From Borovskyia barvae (lineage: Eukaryota; Euglenozoa; Kinetoplastea; Trypanosomatida; Trypanosomatidae): a stretch of 64,000 nucleotides of DNA. Position numbers and translations under genes: made by a program. Positions 1-8,231 of the stretch are shown piece after piece. The stretch lies in NCBI GenBank assembly GCA_030849085.1, contig JASAOM010001120.1:248001-312000 (forward strand). The letters are read 5' to 3'. How positions within the stretch are numbered: position 1 is the first letter of the stretch; each line of letters begins with the position of its first letter. The notes under the pieces are model-generated. The model was not told the origin of the DNA, searched no databases, and was given only the letters and a program-made list of their open reading frames with translations.

Positions 1-19
1 CAGTAATACGGCGCAGGGT

Positions 20-3000
20 ATGGTGAGCGTCCGAACCCAAAAGTCGGGCGGAACCGAGCTACTCGGCTACACGCTGTCCAACAGTGCCGCTGCTGCCTTT
101 GGCGGCTTCGGCGGCTTCAGCACCGCTTTAGAGAAAGAAGGCGTCGAGAAAACTGAGGTGGGTACCGACGAAAACATCAACAAGCCAGTGAAGCTGCCGA
201 CGGGCAACACTACAGTCGAATCGACAGGACTGCCGCCAGAAGAAATGACGACGACAGGGAGCACACACCCGTCGGAGCCCCTATCCATGTCGATGCATAA
301 TGCCGCAGACATGGCAATCTCAGGTATTTTACCTAGCGCCGCCGCCAGCGATCCATCGGGGGAGGAAAAGGTGCCACTGTCGAAACAACTCGGTCTTCCC
401 GCTTCAGTCTCATCACTTCCTGAGAAGCTGGAGAACTCTGCCGCTGTGGTCAGTGAGGCAAAGGGAAGCTCAATCACATCACTGGAGACGAAGTCGATAG
501 CGACAAGCGAGTCAGCAAGGCGTGTTAGCAGCGGAGGCTGTTCCAGCCTCGATGCCTCGGCCGCCGTCCACGTGGGGGGTAACGCCTGGGAGGACTGGCC
601 GGCTGGCGGCCATACTGACAACTGCAACGACTCCTTCACTGAGAGTTTCATGGACCTCTTCGGTCTGGCAAACCGTCCGCAGCTTCTGGCTGAACTTCGG
701 CATCGTGTACGGAGGCAGATACGTCGATCTCGCGAACATGACCCGTTGACGGTGCCGATGGAAAGGGGTACTCAGTCGTCGGAGACCGGAGTCGCGGCCG
801 GTCAGTCAAACTCTGATACCATGAAGTACATCACCGCAGAGACGGAAAGACGTAAGCAGACTTCTATCACCACAACCACCTATGCCAGCGAAAGCTACTC
901 CGAACCGGTGAACAATAGCCGTGACAACAGCAAACTCACGTGGGGTGCCGACTCCAGTGGAGTTACGGCATCTACAGCGACCGAGAGAGTCGCTCTGCCC
1001 AACGCTCGCAATCCCTTCTCCACTGCAGCCCAGGAAGCTGTGGAGCCTGCCGTGCGCAATAACCTACACGTTCTCGTCTACGCGACGCGCGAGCACCCTG
1101 AAATGGAGGATATTTTGGGGATCTACGGACATTGCACCACCTTCGTGACGAACCCGGGGCGAATGCTGCGCTACGCCCGATCCGGGCTACAGCTGTTTGA
1201 CGCTTGCATCGTAGAATGGGTAGATTCGTTGGTAAATATGGAGATACACGACATGCTGGCCCAGCACGCCATAGAGGAGACAGTAGTGATTTACTTCATT
1301 TCCACACAGCCGGGGGTGCACACGCCGACCATGAACGTGGAGAACGTGATGACAGACGCCACGGTGGTAATGCACGCCAAAGATTTGCTGGAGGGTTTGC
1401 TATCACGCAATGTACTGGGAGAGGTGCAGCAGCTCATTCGTCGTCGTCGATTGCTGCGATCTATGGTAGATGTGCGGATGGAGCAGTCCTATCAGATCGT
1501 CAGCCATATCGGCAGTGGTGCCTTCGGTGATGTGTTCGAAGTTCTCATGTTTGTATCACGAGGTAAGCTAGCTATGAAGCGCATCTTTCTGAAAAGTATG
1601 AAGCTGCGTCAGCTGGAGATCATTCATCGGGAAGTGAGCATCATGCGCGCCCTCGATCACCCCAACATAGTTTTCTTCTCCCACACAAGGTTGGAGGACA
1701 ATGCCTACGCTATTTTCATGGAGCTGTGCGACGGAACGCTGGCCGATCATCTACTTCAGCCGTCAGTGGCGATCCCTGGAGCTGCGGAGCGGCAATATCG
1801 AAAGCTTAGTGTGGCTGGTGCCCTTGCTGACTTGGCGGGTACGACGCTGAGTAGCAGCAGCAACTCCGCCAGTGTGAATGGAACGGACAGTAAGGGTGAC
1901 GCGGCCAATACATTCCCGGATAGGTTAGGACCAGGAAGGGGAACGGCGGAGAGGTCTCCAGGCTACGAAGAACCCCCGGTCCTCACCACGCCGTCTCCCT
2001 CCACGCTTATGCGTCCGCAGGATGCCGTCATGATCATTCACGACATCGCCAGTGCCCTCAAGCACCTCCATCACCGCGGCATCATCCACCGAGATGTGAA
2101 GCCAGCCAATGTGTTGTTCGCCAACGGTATAGCGAAGCTGGGTGACTTTGGGTCGGCTGTGAAGATGTCCGAATCGCGGCAGCTGCGCAACATGAAAGGC
2201 ACGGTGAGTTACATGGCTCCTGAGATGGTACTTGGCGAGCCGTACACGGAGTCGTGTGACTTGTGGTCCTTTGGCTGCCTCATTGCCGGCATCATGGGCA
2301 TTAATCTTGGCCACGTCAACGGGCTGCACATGCCAGCGCTGCACGAGCTCTACTGCGCCATACCCGAGACGGGCTCGCTCCCCCTCACCATGACGAACCG
2401 TCTCTCCTCCCGCTTTGAGAATCACTACACGGAGGCGACGACGAACCGTATGCTGACAGCGCTCAAGCACGCTCTTACCCTCGATGCCGCCACGTCTCAG
2501 GCGCTACCCTCTTCGTCCCGGAGCAAGAACGATCTGGATGGTGGTGGTGACGGGGCCGAAAGTGTTCCTCAGGGTTCCGATCCCCTGGCGAAGCCCAAAG
2601 GGAACGGCTCCTCGCAAATAACCATGACGACCGTCACGTCTGAGATGGAGTCGCCAAGGAGTCCTGGGGGGATCGCAGGCACGGCCGGAACGGTGAACGA
2701 CTCGGAGGAGGTCCACCATCGCCGGGAGGTGCTCTGTATCTGCACCTCCAGCATTGATGTCCTGGGCGAATATGCAGCCCGTCTTCCCGCTTCGCTGGTG
2801 GATCTCTTCGGTCGCCTCTTTCACCGCAACCCGACGAAGCGCATGACTGCCGCTGAGGTGCTCGATCATCAGGTCTCATGGGACGTCGAATGGATGACGC
2901 GTATGATGCAGGAAATTCAGGAAGTCACCGCTCTGCTAGCGCAGTGCGCTGCGGGTGCGCACGGAGCGATGGTCGACGAAAGCCGCCTTCGTTCGCGCCC

Positions 3001-3271
3001 GCGCACCAGCGGCGCGAGGAGCCAGCAGAGTGACGATGCAGAGAACGGTGCCGCTTTGCCGTCGCTGGTAGCGGCCAGCTCCGGTTTCACCACTCTCCGT
3101 GCAATTCCCAGTGAAGTGGGGTGGCAAATGAGAGGCAATGCGGATCGGCGGTTACCTTTTCCCTCTGTGGGTAGTGGCGGTACTGGACCGAACATTCCGT
3201 GTGCCGCCAACGACTACGTGCTCGACCTCTCCCTTTCTGGAGGCTCTGAGTCCGACGACAACAATGGGTAA
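20..3271 (+). CDS. Ser/Thr protein kinase with N-terminal receiver-like domain (5' end may lie outside window)
   Basis: The kinase domain begins near residue 491. It has a glycine loop GSGAFGDV (about 498-505), the ATP-binding Lys in LAMKRIF (K520), the catalytic loop HRDVKPAN (D692, K694), DFGS (D709) and an APE motif near 734, so it should be an active Ser/Thr kinase. Two Ser/Gly-rich insertions interrupt it, one before the catalytic loop (about 575-665) and one in the C-lobe (about 800-915). The last helix region, with FHRNPTKRMTAAEVL, follows. The first 345 residues are low-complexity and Ser/Thr-rich. Residues about 347-465 alternate beta and alpha segments like a response-regulator receiver domain (see findings). 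The frame is open from base 2 to the ATG at 20, so the true start could be further upstream. The family resembles STE/NEK-like kinases; the exact group is not resolved. Confidence 0.9.
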   Translation: MVSVRTQKSGGTELLGYTLSNSAAAAFGGFGGFSTALEKEGVEKTEVGTDENINKPVKLPTGNTTVESTGLPPEEMTTTGSTHPSEPLSMSMHNAADMAISGILPSAAASDPSGEEKVPLSKQLGLPASVSSLPEKLENSAAVVSEAKGSSITSLETKSIATSESARRVSSGGCSSLDASAAVHVGGNAWEDWPAGGHTDNCNDSFTESFMDLFGLANRPQLLAELRHRVRRQIRRSREHDPLTVPMERGTQSSETGVAAGQSNSDTMKYITAETERRKQTSITTTTYASESYSEPVNNSRDNSKLTWGADSSGVTASTATERVALPNARNPFSTAAQEAVEPAVRNNLHVLVYATREHPEMEDILGIYGHCTTFVTNPGRMLRYARSGLQLFDACIVEWVDSLVNMEIHDMLAQHAIEETVVIYFISTQPGVHTPTMNVENVMTDATVVMHAKDLLEGLLSRNVLGEVQQLIRRRRLLRSMVDVRMEQSYQIVSHIGSGAFGDVFEVLMFVSRGKLAMKRIFLKSMKLRQLEIIHREVSIMRALDHPNIVFFSHTRLEDNAYAIFMELCDGTLADHLLQPSVAIPGAAERQYRKLSVAGALADLAGTTLSSSSNSASVNGTDSKGDAANTFPDRLGPGRGTAERSPGYEEPPVLTTPSPSTLMRPQDAVMIIHDIASALKHLHHRGIIHRDVKPANVLFANGIAKLGDFGSAVKMSESRQLRNMKGTVSYMAPEMVLGEPYTESCDLWSFGCLIAGIMGINLGHVNGLHMPALHELYCAIPETGSLPLTMTNRLSSRFENHYTEATTNRMLTALKHALTLDAATSQALPSSSRSKNDLDGGGDGAESVPQGSDPLAKPKGNGSSQITMTTVTSEMESPRSPGGIAGTAGTVNDSEEVHHRREVLCICTSSIDVLGEYAARLPASLVDLFGRLFHRNPTKRMTAAEVLDHQVSWDVEWMTRMMQEIQEVTALLAQCAAGAHGAMVDESRLRSRPRTSGARSQQSDDAENGAALPSLVAASSGFTTLRAIPSEVGWQMRGNADRRLPFPSVGSGGTGPNIPCAANDYVLDLSLSGGSESDDNNG

Positions 3272-4756
3272 AGATATGGAGCAAAAAAAAAAGCGAGAGA
3301 GAGGAGGCCGCGACGCCATTGTGCTTAAGCTGATGGGCAGCGGCGATTTGGGTAGGAAGAGCTTCATGAACATGTGAGTGTGGGTATACACCTGTAGAGT
3401 GAAGAAAAAGAGGTGGATGCCTCTAGGAAGGTGCCACTCGAGGGTTTCGCGAGGAAGACAGTGTACTGTGGTGAGAGAGGGTGGAAGCTCTCGTCTCTGC
3501 CAGCCCTGCTGAGGTCCACTCAGCGCCAATACCCTTTCTCTCTTTTGTGTCTTATCTTTCCGAGCCCTTTTCCTCCCCTACAAAACGAGCGATGAGCTGG
3601 CACGGGTAGGCGAAAGAAGGGTGGGGATATTAACCAGTCACTCCTGCCTTTGTCTCCCAATTTTTCTGCGGCCTCTACTCGAGAGCTCGAAAGAAAGATG
3701 ACGCAGTGACACCGACGACCCGTGGCCCATCCACGCTCCGAAGCATGAAGCTGCCGAGGCATGGTAGACGAACCGATCGCTGCCCGCGAGCGGGGAGTGA
3801 ACGGCGATTGCTATACAGGGTTGAGGAGGGAGGGAGGAAGATTGTTTTCTGGTGACGCTGCGACTTCTATGTGTTTCATCTTTCGCCCTCTCTTGAGCCC
3901 TACAGCCCTCCTCTCTCAGTCGTTTTTGCTTTCCGCTGTCGCTGTCGCCTTTCCGGTGGGGGTTTTCCGTTTCTTTGTGACTCTCTCTTGCACCGAACGC
4001 GCTTACGTTTGCCAATCCAAAAGAAATGAAAATTTTCTCCCTAGGATGATTATAGAACGATCAACCCGCTCCGCCCCCCCCCCTCTCTCTCCCTCGCCTC
4101 CCTGTTTGAAAAAGGGAATGGGTAGTGGAGGAGCTCCCCGGGTTGGTATGTTTGCGCATATGTCAAGAAAAGTATAACAGAAAGTATGCAAAGGCGATGC
4201 AGGCTGGTAAGAAGATGAAGGTAGAGCTGAAAAAATAGGAAAGAAGAAATTCTTATGTATTCTCTTCCCAAAAAAAAAAAGAGAACACTAATCGCTCTAG
4301 AGACGGTTGACATCTACTCGCCTTGATGACGTTGGCACTTGATGCACCCAACACACACATACACACACCTATATCAATTGTTTCCTATTCTTCTCGCTGT
4401 GAGAAGCCAAACCGGAGGAAGGGAAAACTTATTTTGTTTTCTGCTTGGTTGTTATTCATCTTCTATGGCGTTTCAGGTCTTGAGAAGAGGATGCCGTGCT
4501 TTCTCTTTGCGTTACAGGGACGATGAAAAAGGAGGAAGAGGAGAGAGGGTGGGAGGGGGCGGAGAAGCTTCGGTGTACTCGAGTCCCACATCCACCTCAC
4601 CCCACCTTTCCTGCACCAGCTCTGCTTCTGCGTCCAGTCCTTCACGTTTTGCTTCATAGTTTCTTGGATGGTACTCCTGCTCTTCTTTGCATCCTTATAT
4701 CTCAGGGACACAGCCGGTGTGGATCCAGCTCCACCCGCTGTCTCTCGCTTTCGGCT

Positions 4757-4779
4757 GAGAGAGAGAGAGAGAGAGAGAG
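4757..4779 (+). repeat. (GA)n microsatellite
   Basis: About twelve GA units in the region downstream of the kinase gene. Confidence 0.9.
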
Positions 4780-5318
4780 GAAGGAAAGAAGGGATCAACG
4801 GTTGATGTGTCTTGTACCTATCACGAGGTAGGTAACTCTCCCTCATTCCCCTCCTCCCCGAAAAAAAAAGGACGAACACATTTGCTCTTGCTGTTTTTTT
4901 TGTAGGCGATGTAGCGCTTTTCGTGTGTGTGTGTGTGTGTGTTTGGGCCGCCATACATGGATGGATTTTTACTCTACCCCGCCTTCCCCTCCCCTCCTCT
5001 CTCTCTCCCTCCTCCTTCCTCCTTCCTCCTTTCTCCTGAAGCTTATAGGCGAGCTTTTCTATACTCCTGTACGCGCCTAAACCCCTCGTCCTTCCTCTCA
5101 TGTGTACGCTTCGGTCTCTGTCTCTTATGTATGTAGAGGGAGTCGAATAAGGGGGGGAAGGAAAGGATGCTGCTGCCCTTCTTGTTCTTGTGGATACGCA
5201 TCTCGCTGATGCTGTCGTTAGCTCGACCTTCTCTTCATCACCGTCTTCGCCCCCACCCCTTCTGCGTACGTTTCTATACTCCTTTTTTCTTCTTCTTCCT
5301 CAGCATAAAAATACACAT

Positions 5319-5342
5319 TTATATATATATGTGTGTGTGTGT
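5319..5342 (+). repeat. (AT)n(GT)n compound microsatellite
   Basis: Five to six AT units run directly into six GT units, about 480 bases before the ARD fusion gene. Confidence 0.9.
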
Positions 5343-5763
5343 ACGAGGAGGAAAGAGAGGGGGCGCTGAGCAAGGAAAGCAGAGAGAGGGACAGCAAACT
5401 TCAGTAGATCTCGTGGTGTAGAGAGAAAGCGTTGAGGAGGTGGGGGAGGGAAGACTCTGTGATCTACGCATACACACCTTCACACACCCAACAACAAAAA
5501 AAATTGACTCCAGGAATTTGATGAAGGTACCCAGAGGCAAAGGTGTCACGCACTCCTTTCCACTACCCTTTTTGGAGGGAAACAAAGTAAGAGGGGGAGG
5601 TACCACGCCTTAGCTTACTCCTCCTCCTCCTCCCCCCCCCCTCATCTACGTGCCTCGTAGAGAAGCCAGCGAGCACGGAAAAAGAATCTCAAAACCACCA
5701 TCGCATGTTTTGTCCCCTCCCCAACTTTATCGTTTCGTGTGTATCCTTTTGTGCAGGAACTAC

Positions 5764-5779
5764 TTTTTTTCTTTTTGAG
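5764..5779 (+). promoter_or_regulatory. Probable trans-splice acceptor of ARD fusion gene
   Basis: A T-rich pyrimidine tract (5764-5776) is followed by the first AG at 5778-5779, 45 bases before the ATG. Further AGs at 5789-5790 and 5818-5819 are alternative acceptors. This is the typical trypanosomatid spliced-leader addition layout. Confidence 0.6.
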
Positions 5780-5824
5780 CGACCCGGTAGCGCCTCTATC
5801 GCTTTCACCTCTCCGTGAGACATC

Positions 5825-6859
5825 ATGTCGGACTTTTGGTATATGCCAGAGCAAGTGGTGGACCCCTGCGATGCAAACCGCCGCTCTCCCAACATCCCTG
5901 GCAGCTATGAGCTACTTGGGGAGGTGGGTATCTCCTGCCGTCATGTGGATCCGACAGAGGTGAATGCCGACGTGGACGGCTTCGCACAGCCTCTTCTGGA
6001 GAAGCTGAGCTACCTCCACTACGACGTGGCATGTATCAGTCCAGCCGATCTTGGCCCCGAGAAGTTCACAGCGATGGCGGAACTGCACTTTCAAGAGCAC
6101 CTCCACAACGACGACGAAGCACGAGTCATCCTGGAAGGCCAAGGATACTTCGACATACGAGACGCCGCCGACAAGTGGATTCGGGTACTGTTGAAACCAG
6201 GTGATTGTCTCATCCTCCCTGCAGGCCTTTATCATCGCTTTACGACGGACCAGACGCGGTATATTAAGACTTTACGTCTCTTCAAGGATGCGTCGCACTG
6301 GATCGCCTTCAACAGGGATGCAGAGACGGAGCAAAAGCCAGTGCGCAAAGAATACATGCAGCGGTTGCGCGCTGCGGCGGACACAGCAGTTGGCCCGGCT
6401 GATGGTAGGACCATTTTCTCTCTTCGTATGCCTCTCTCTCTCGATGCAGATCTGACGTCGATCACAAGGAGCCTGTTCGAATATGCCAGCAGTAGACCCT
6501 TCGCGCTCATGATATTTCTCGTGGGCTCTACGGATCCGACTACTGGTGAGTCTTGGTGTCCGGACTGCATCCCTGCCAAGCCGCATGTGGCGAAGCGCTT
6601 TGAAGAGCTTCGCGCCAAATACGGCGATGCGCATGCCTTCTTCCTTCAACTCCCGGTGGAGCGGTGCAGCTACCTGCGTAATTCGGAATACCCCTACCGC
6701 AAGCACCCGACCTTACAGCTGTCTGGTGTGCCGACGCTGCTTGTGCTGACCCCCAGGAAGGACGCGAAAGATCAGGAGGATAGACTCTGGTACGAGCTCC
6801 TCGATGTGAAAATTCGATCGCACGAAGCAGAGGAAGTGAATCTGGAGCAGTTGGAGTAG
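5825..6859 (+). CDS. Acireductone dioxygenase fused to TXNDC17/TRP14-like thioredoxin domain
   Basis: Residues 1 to about 185 are an acireductone dioxygenase (ARD), the cupin enzyme of methionine salvage that oxidises the acireductone 1,2-dihydroxy-3-keto-5-methylthiopentene. The metal ligands are all present: EHLHNDDE gives H92, H94 and E98, and LPAGLYHRFT gives H137. EGQGYFDIRD is also typical of the family. Residues about 205-344 match the Clot/TXNDC17 (TRP14, DUF953) family: FLVGSTDP, the active-site motif WCPDC (W244, C245, C248), and the cis-Pro segment GVPTLLVL (P303). A lone ARD is usually about 180 residues and a lone TXNDC17 about 120, so 344 residues fits a complete two-domain fusion. 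No signal peptide is visible, so cytosolic action is likely. Both active sites look intact. The redox partner and the reason for the fusion are unknown. Confidence 0.94.
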   Translation: MSDFWYMPEQVVDPCDANRRSPNIPGSYELLGEVGISCRHVDPTEVNADVDGFAQPLLEKLSYLHYDVACISPADLGPEKFTAMAELHFQEHLHNDDEARVILEGQGYFDIRDAADKWIRVLLKPGDCLILPAGLYHRFTTDQTRYIKTLRLFKDASHWIAFNRDAETEQKPVRKEYMQRLRAAADTAVGPADGRTIFSLRMPLSLDADLTSITRSLFEYASSRPFALMIFLVGSTDPTTGESWCPDCIPAKPHVAKRFEELRAKYGDAHAFFLQLPVERCSYLRNSEYPYRKHPTLQLSGVPTLLVLTPRKDAKDQEDRLWYELLDVKIRSHEAEEVNLEQLE

Positions 6860-7417
6860 TGGGCCTTTTCAGAGAGGCGAGCGCCAGATAGAGAGAGAGA
6901 GAGAGCGAGATGCGCAGAAGGAGGAGCTTCAGCTGTTGAAGGTCTCAAAGAAAAATGGGATTAAAGGCTGGGAAGGCTCGGTCAGGTGGAGGAGGCGGGA
7001 GAGAAAGGAATAGGCACAGTTTCATCAGCACCCACCTGCAAGAAATGCTCAGAGTGGTACACAGGCAGACGGGATTTGTTAGAGGCGATAGGCAGGTGGG
7101 CGGAAGATCCTCTTCTAATCCTTGCGCCGCCGTCCACCCTCACGCAAAACTCCGCACGTTATGTTCGATAGGAACGAATGCTTTTACACTGTGTGCTTGC
7201 CCTTGACCGCTCTCACCGCTTTGTTTGGGCTTACCCCCGCCCCAACTCCTCAGTGTCTCGGAGTATTTCGAGGCGCAACGGCAGAAAGATTTCCATTCCT
7301 ACGGATGTCTGTGTACTTTCATGTCAGTAAGACCACTGGCAAAGCTAAGTGAGCCCTCTCTTGAACGTATGAGCACGGCCCTCTTTTCTTTTGATGGCTA
7401 TCGATTTCTTTTGCGCG

Positions 7418-7461
<44 letters not shown>
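7418..7461 (+). repeat. (TA)n(GA)n compound microsatellite
   Basis: Ten TA units (7418-7437) pass directly into twelve GA units (to 7461). Confidence 0.95.
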
Positions 7462-7468
<7 letters not shown>

Positions 7469-8123
7469 GTCTGTGTGTATTCGAGGTCGTGGGGACCGCT
7501 TCCTCATCGCCGCATTCTTCGTTTTCTCTAGTCGAAAGCCTGCTGGTGTAACGCCCTTTCAGGTACCGTAGGAAAAGAGAAAAGTATCTGTCGGGGCCCC
7601 CAACCTCCGCCGGCTTCCGACGCCGTCTTTCCAGCTCTCCGTTTGGAAGAGGAAGGGGGTTAAGCGAAAGAAAACTCTTCCTCATGTTTGGCATCATCCT
7701 AGACATGGGTGCTGCGCTTCTGTCTGCTCTGAGAACAAGAAATTCTTCGAACGAAAGAAAGGCCGATACCTGCGCGAGAAAGCGACGCTGTCTCTGCACA
7801 AAAGTACCGAAAATGGTTCAAGCGTTTGGGGGGTTGGGCACTGGGCGCAGAGGGGGGGGATCGTCGATAGCAGTCGGAGTGTATCATTCCTCACAGCAAG
7901 GAGTGCTGCTCTGCGTGAGGTCGTGCTACCCTGTGATGGGCGTGCCCTGAGCTCGTCACTCTCACTGCCTGGTCAGCATTGAAAAAAAAAACTGAATTCG
8001 ATGCGTGCTGTCTGTGTGATCGCCTCTCCTGTTCTCGGACGATATATTTTACCGCTGGCGTATGTAATTGTTGCTCTCTTCTCAGTTTCGTTGTGTGCAT
8101 TTGCAGGGAAAGCTTCAACTTAA

Positions 8124-8181
8124 CTCTCTCTCTCTCTCTCTCTCTACCTGTCTATGCATCTCTTCTTCATCCCTGACGTAG
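8124..8181 (+). promoter_or_regulatory. Probable trans-splice acceptor (CT tract plus AG)
   Basis: Eleven CT units (8124-8145) and further pyrimidines to 8173 precede the first AG at 8180-8181, 46 bases before the start codon of the 749-residue protein gene. Confidence 0.65.
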
Positions 8182-8192
8182 CCGACGTTGGC

Positions 8193-8231
8193 ATGGAAGA
8201 AAGAAAGAAACGGGGGGAGAACGAAGAATGA
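8193..8231 (+). promoter_or_regulatory. Upstream ORF overlapping the main start codon
   Basis: If the spliced leader is added at 8181, the first ATG in the mRNA is at 8193. It encodes 12 residues and stops with TGA at 8229-8231, which overlaps the main ATG (8228-8230) as ATGA. It could lower translation or couple it by reinitiation. Whether it is on the transcript depends on the acceptor actually used. Confidence 0.4.

Larger units (their letters stand above)
3272..5824 (+). other. Intergenic region between kinase and ARD fusion gene
   Basis: No convincing gene seen. The region should hold the kinase 3'UTR and the 5' signals of the next gene. It contains a (GA)n run at 4757-4779, a (GT)n run at 4924-4942, an unusually long pyrimidine tract at about 4974-5038 followed by AG at 5039-5040 with no coding region behind it, and an (AT)n(GT)n compound repeat at 5319-5342. 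Open frames here, such as 3761-4177, lack coding-like codon use. Confidence 0.7.
6860..8227 (+). other. Intergenic region with compound microsatellite and splice signals
   Basis: No gene seen. Contains the (TA)n(GA)n compound repeat at 7418-7461 and, near its end, a (CT)n tract serving as the acceptor of the next gene. Short frames at 6955-7206 and 7684-7950 show no coding bias. Confidence 0.7.

Noticed and set aside
1925-2470. 181-residue reverse-strand open frame inside the kinase gene
   Set aside because: It lies fully within the kinase-domain coding sequence on the opposite strand; GC-rich codons produce such shadows.
3761-4177. 138-residue forward frame after the kinase
   Set aside because: No acceptor directly in front of it and no consistent third-position bias; composition follows local pyrimidine tracts.
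4463-5101. 212-residue reverse-strand open frame
   Set aside because: Low-complexity Arg/Glu/Gly/Ser product of pyrimidine tracts, opposite to the direction of all genes.
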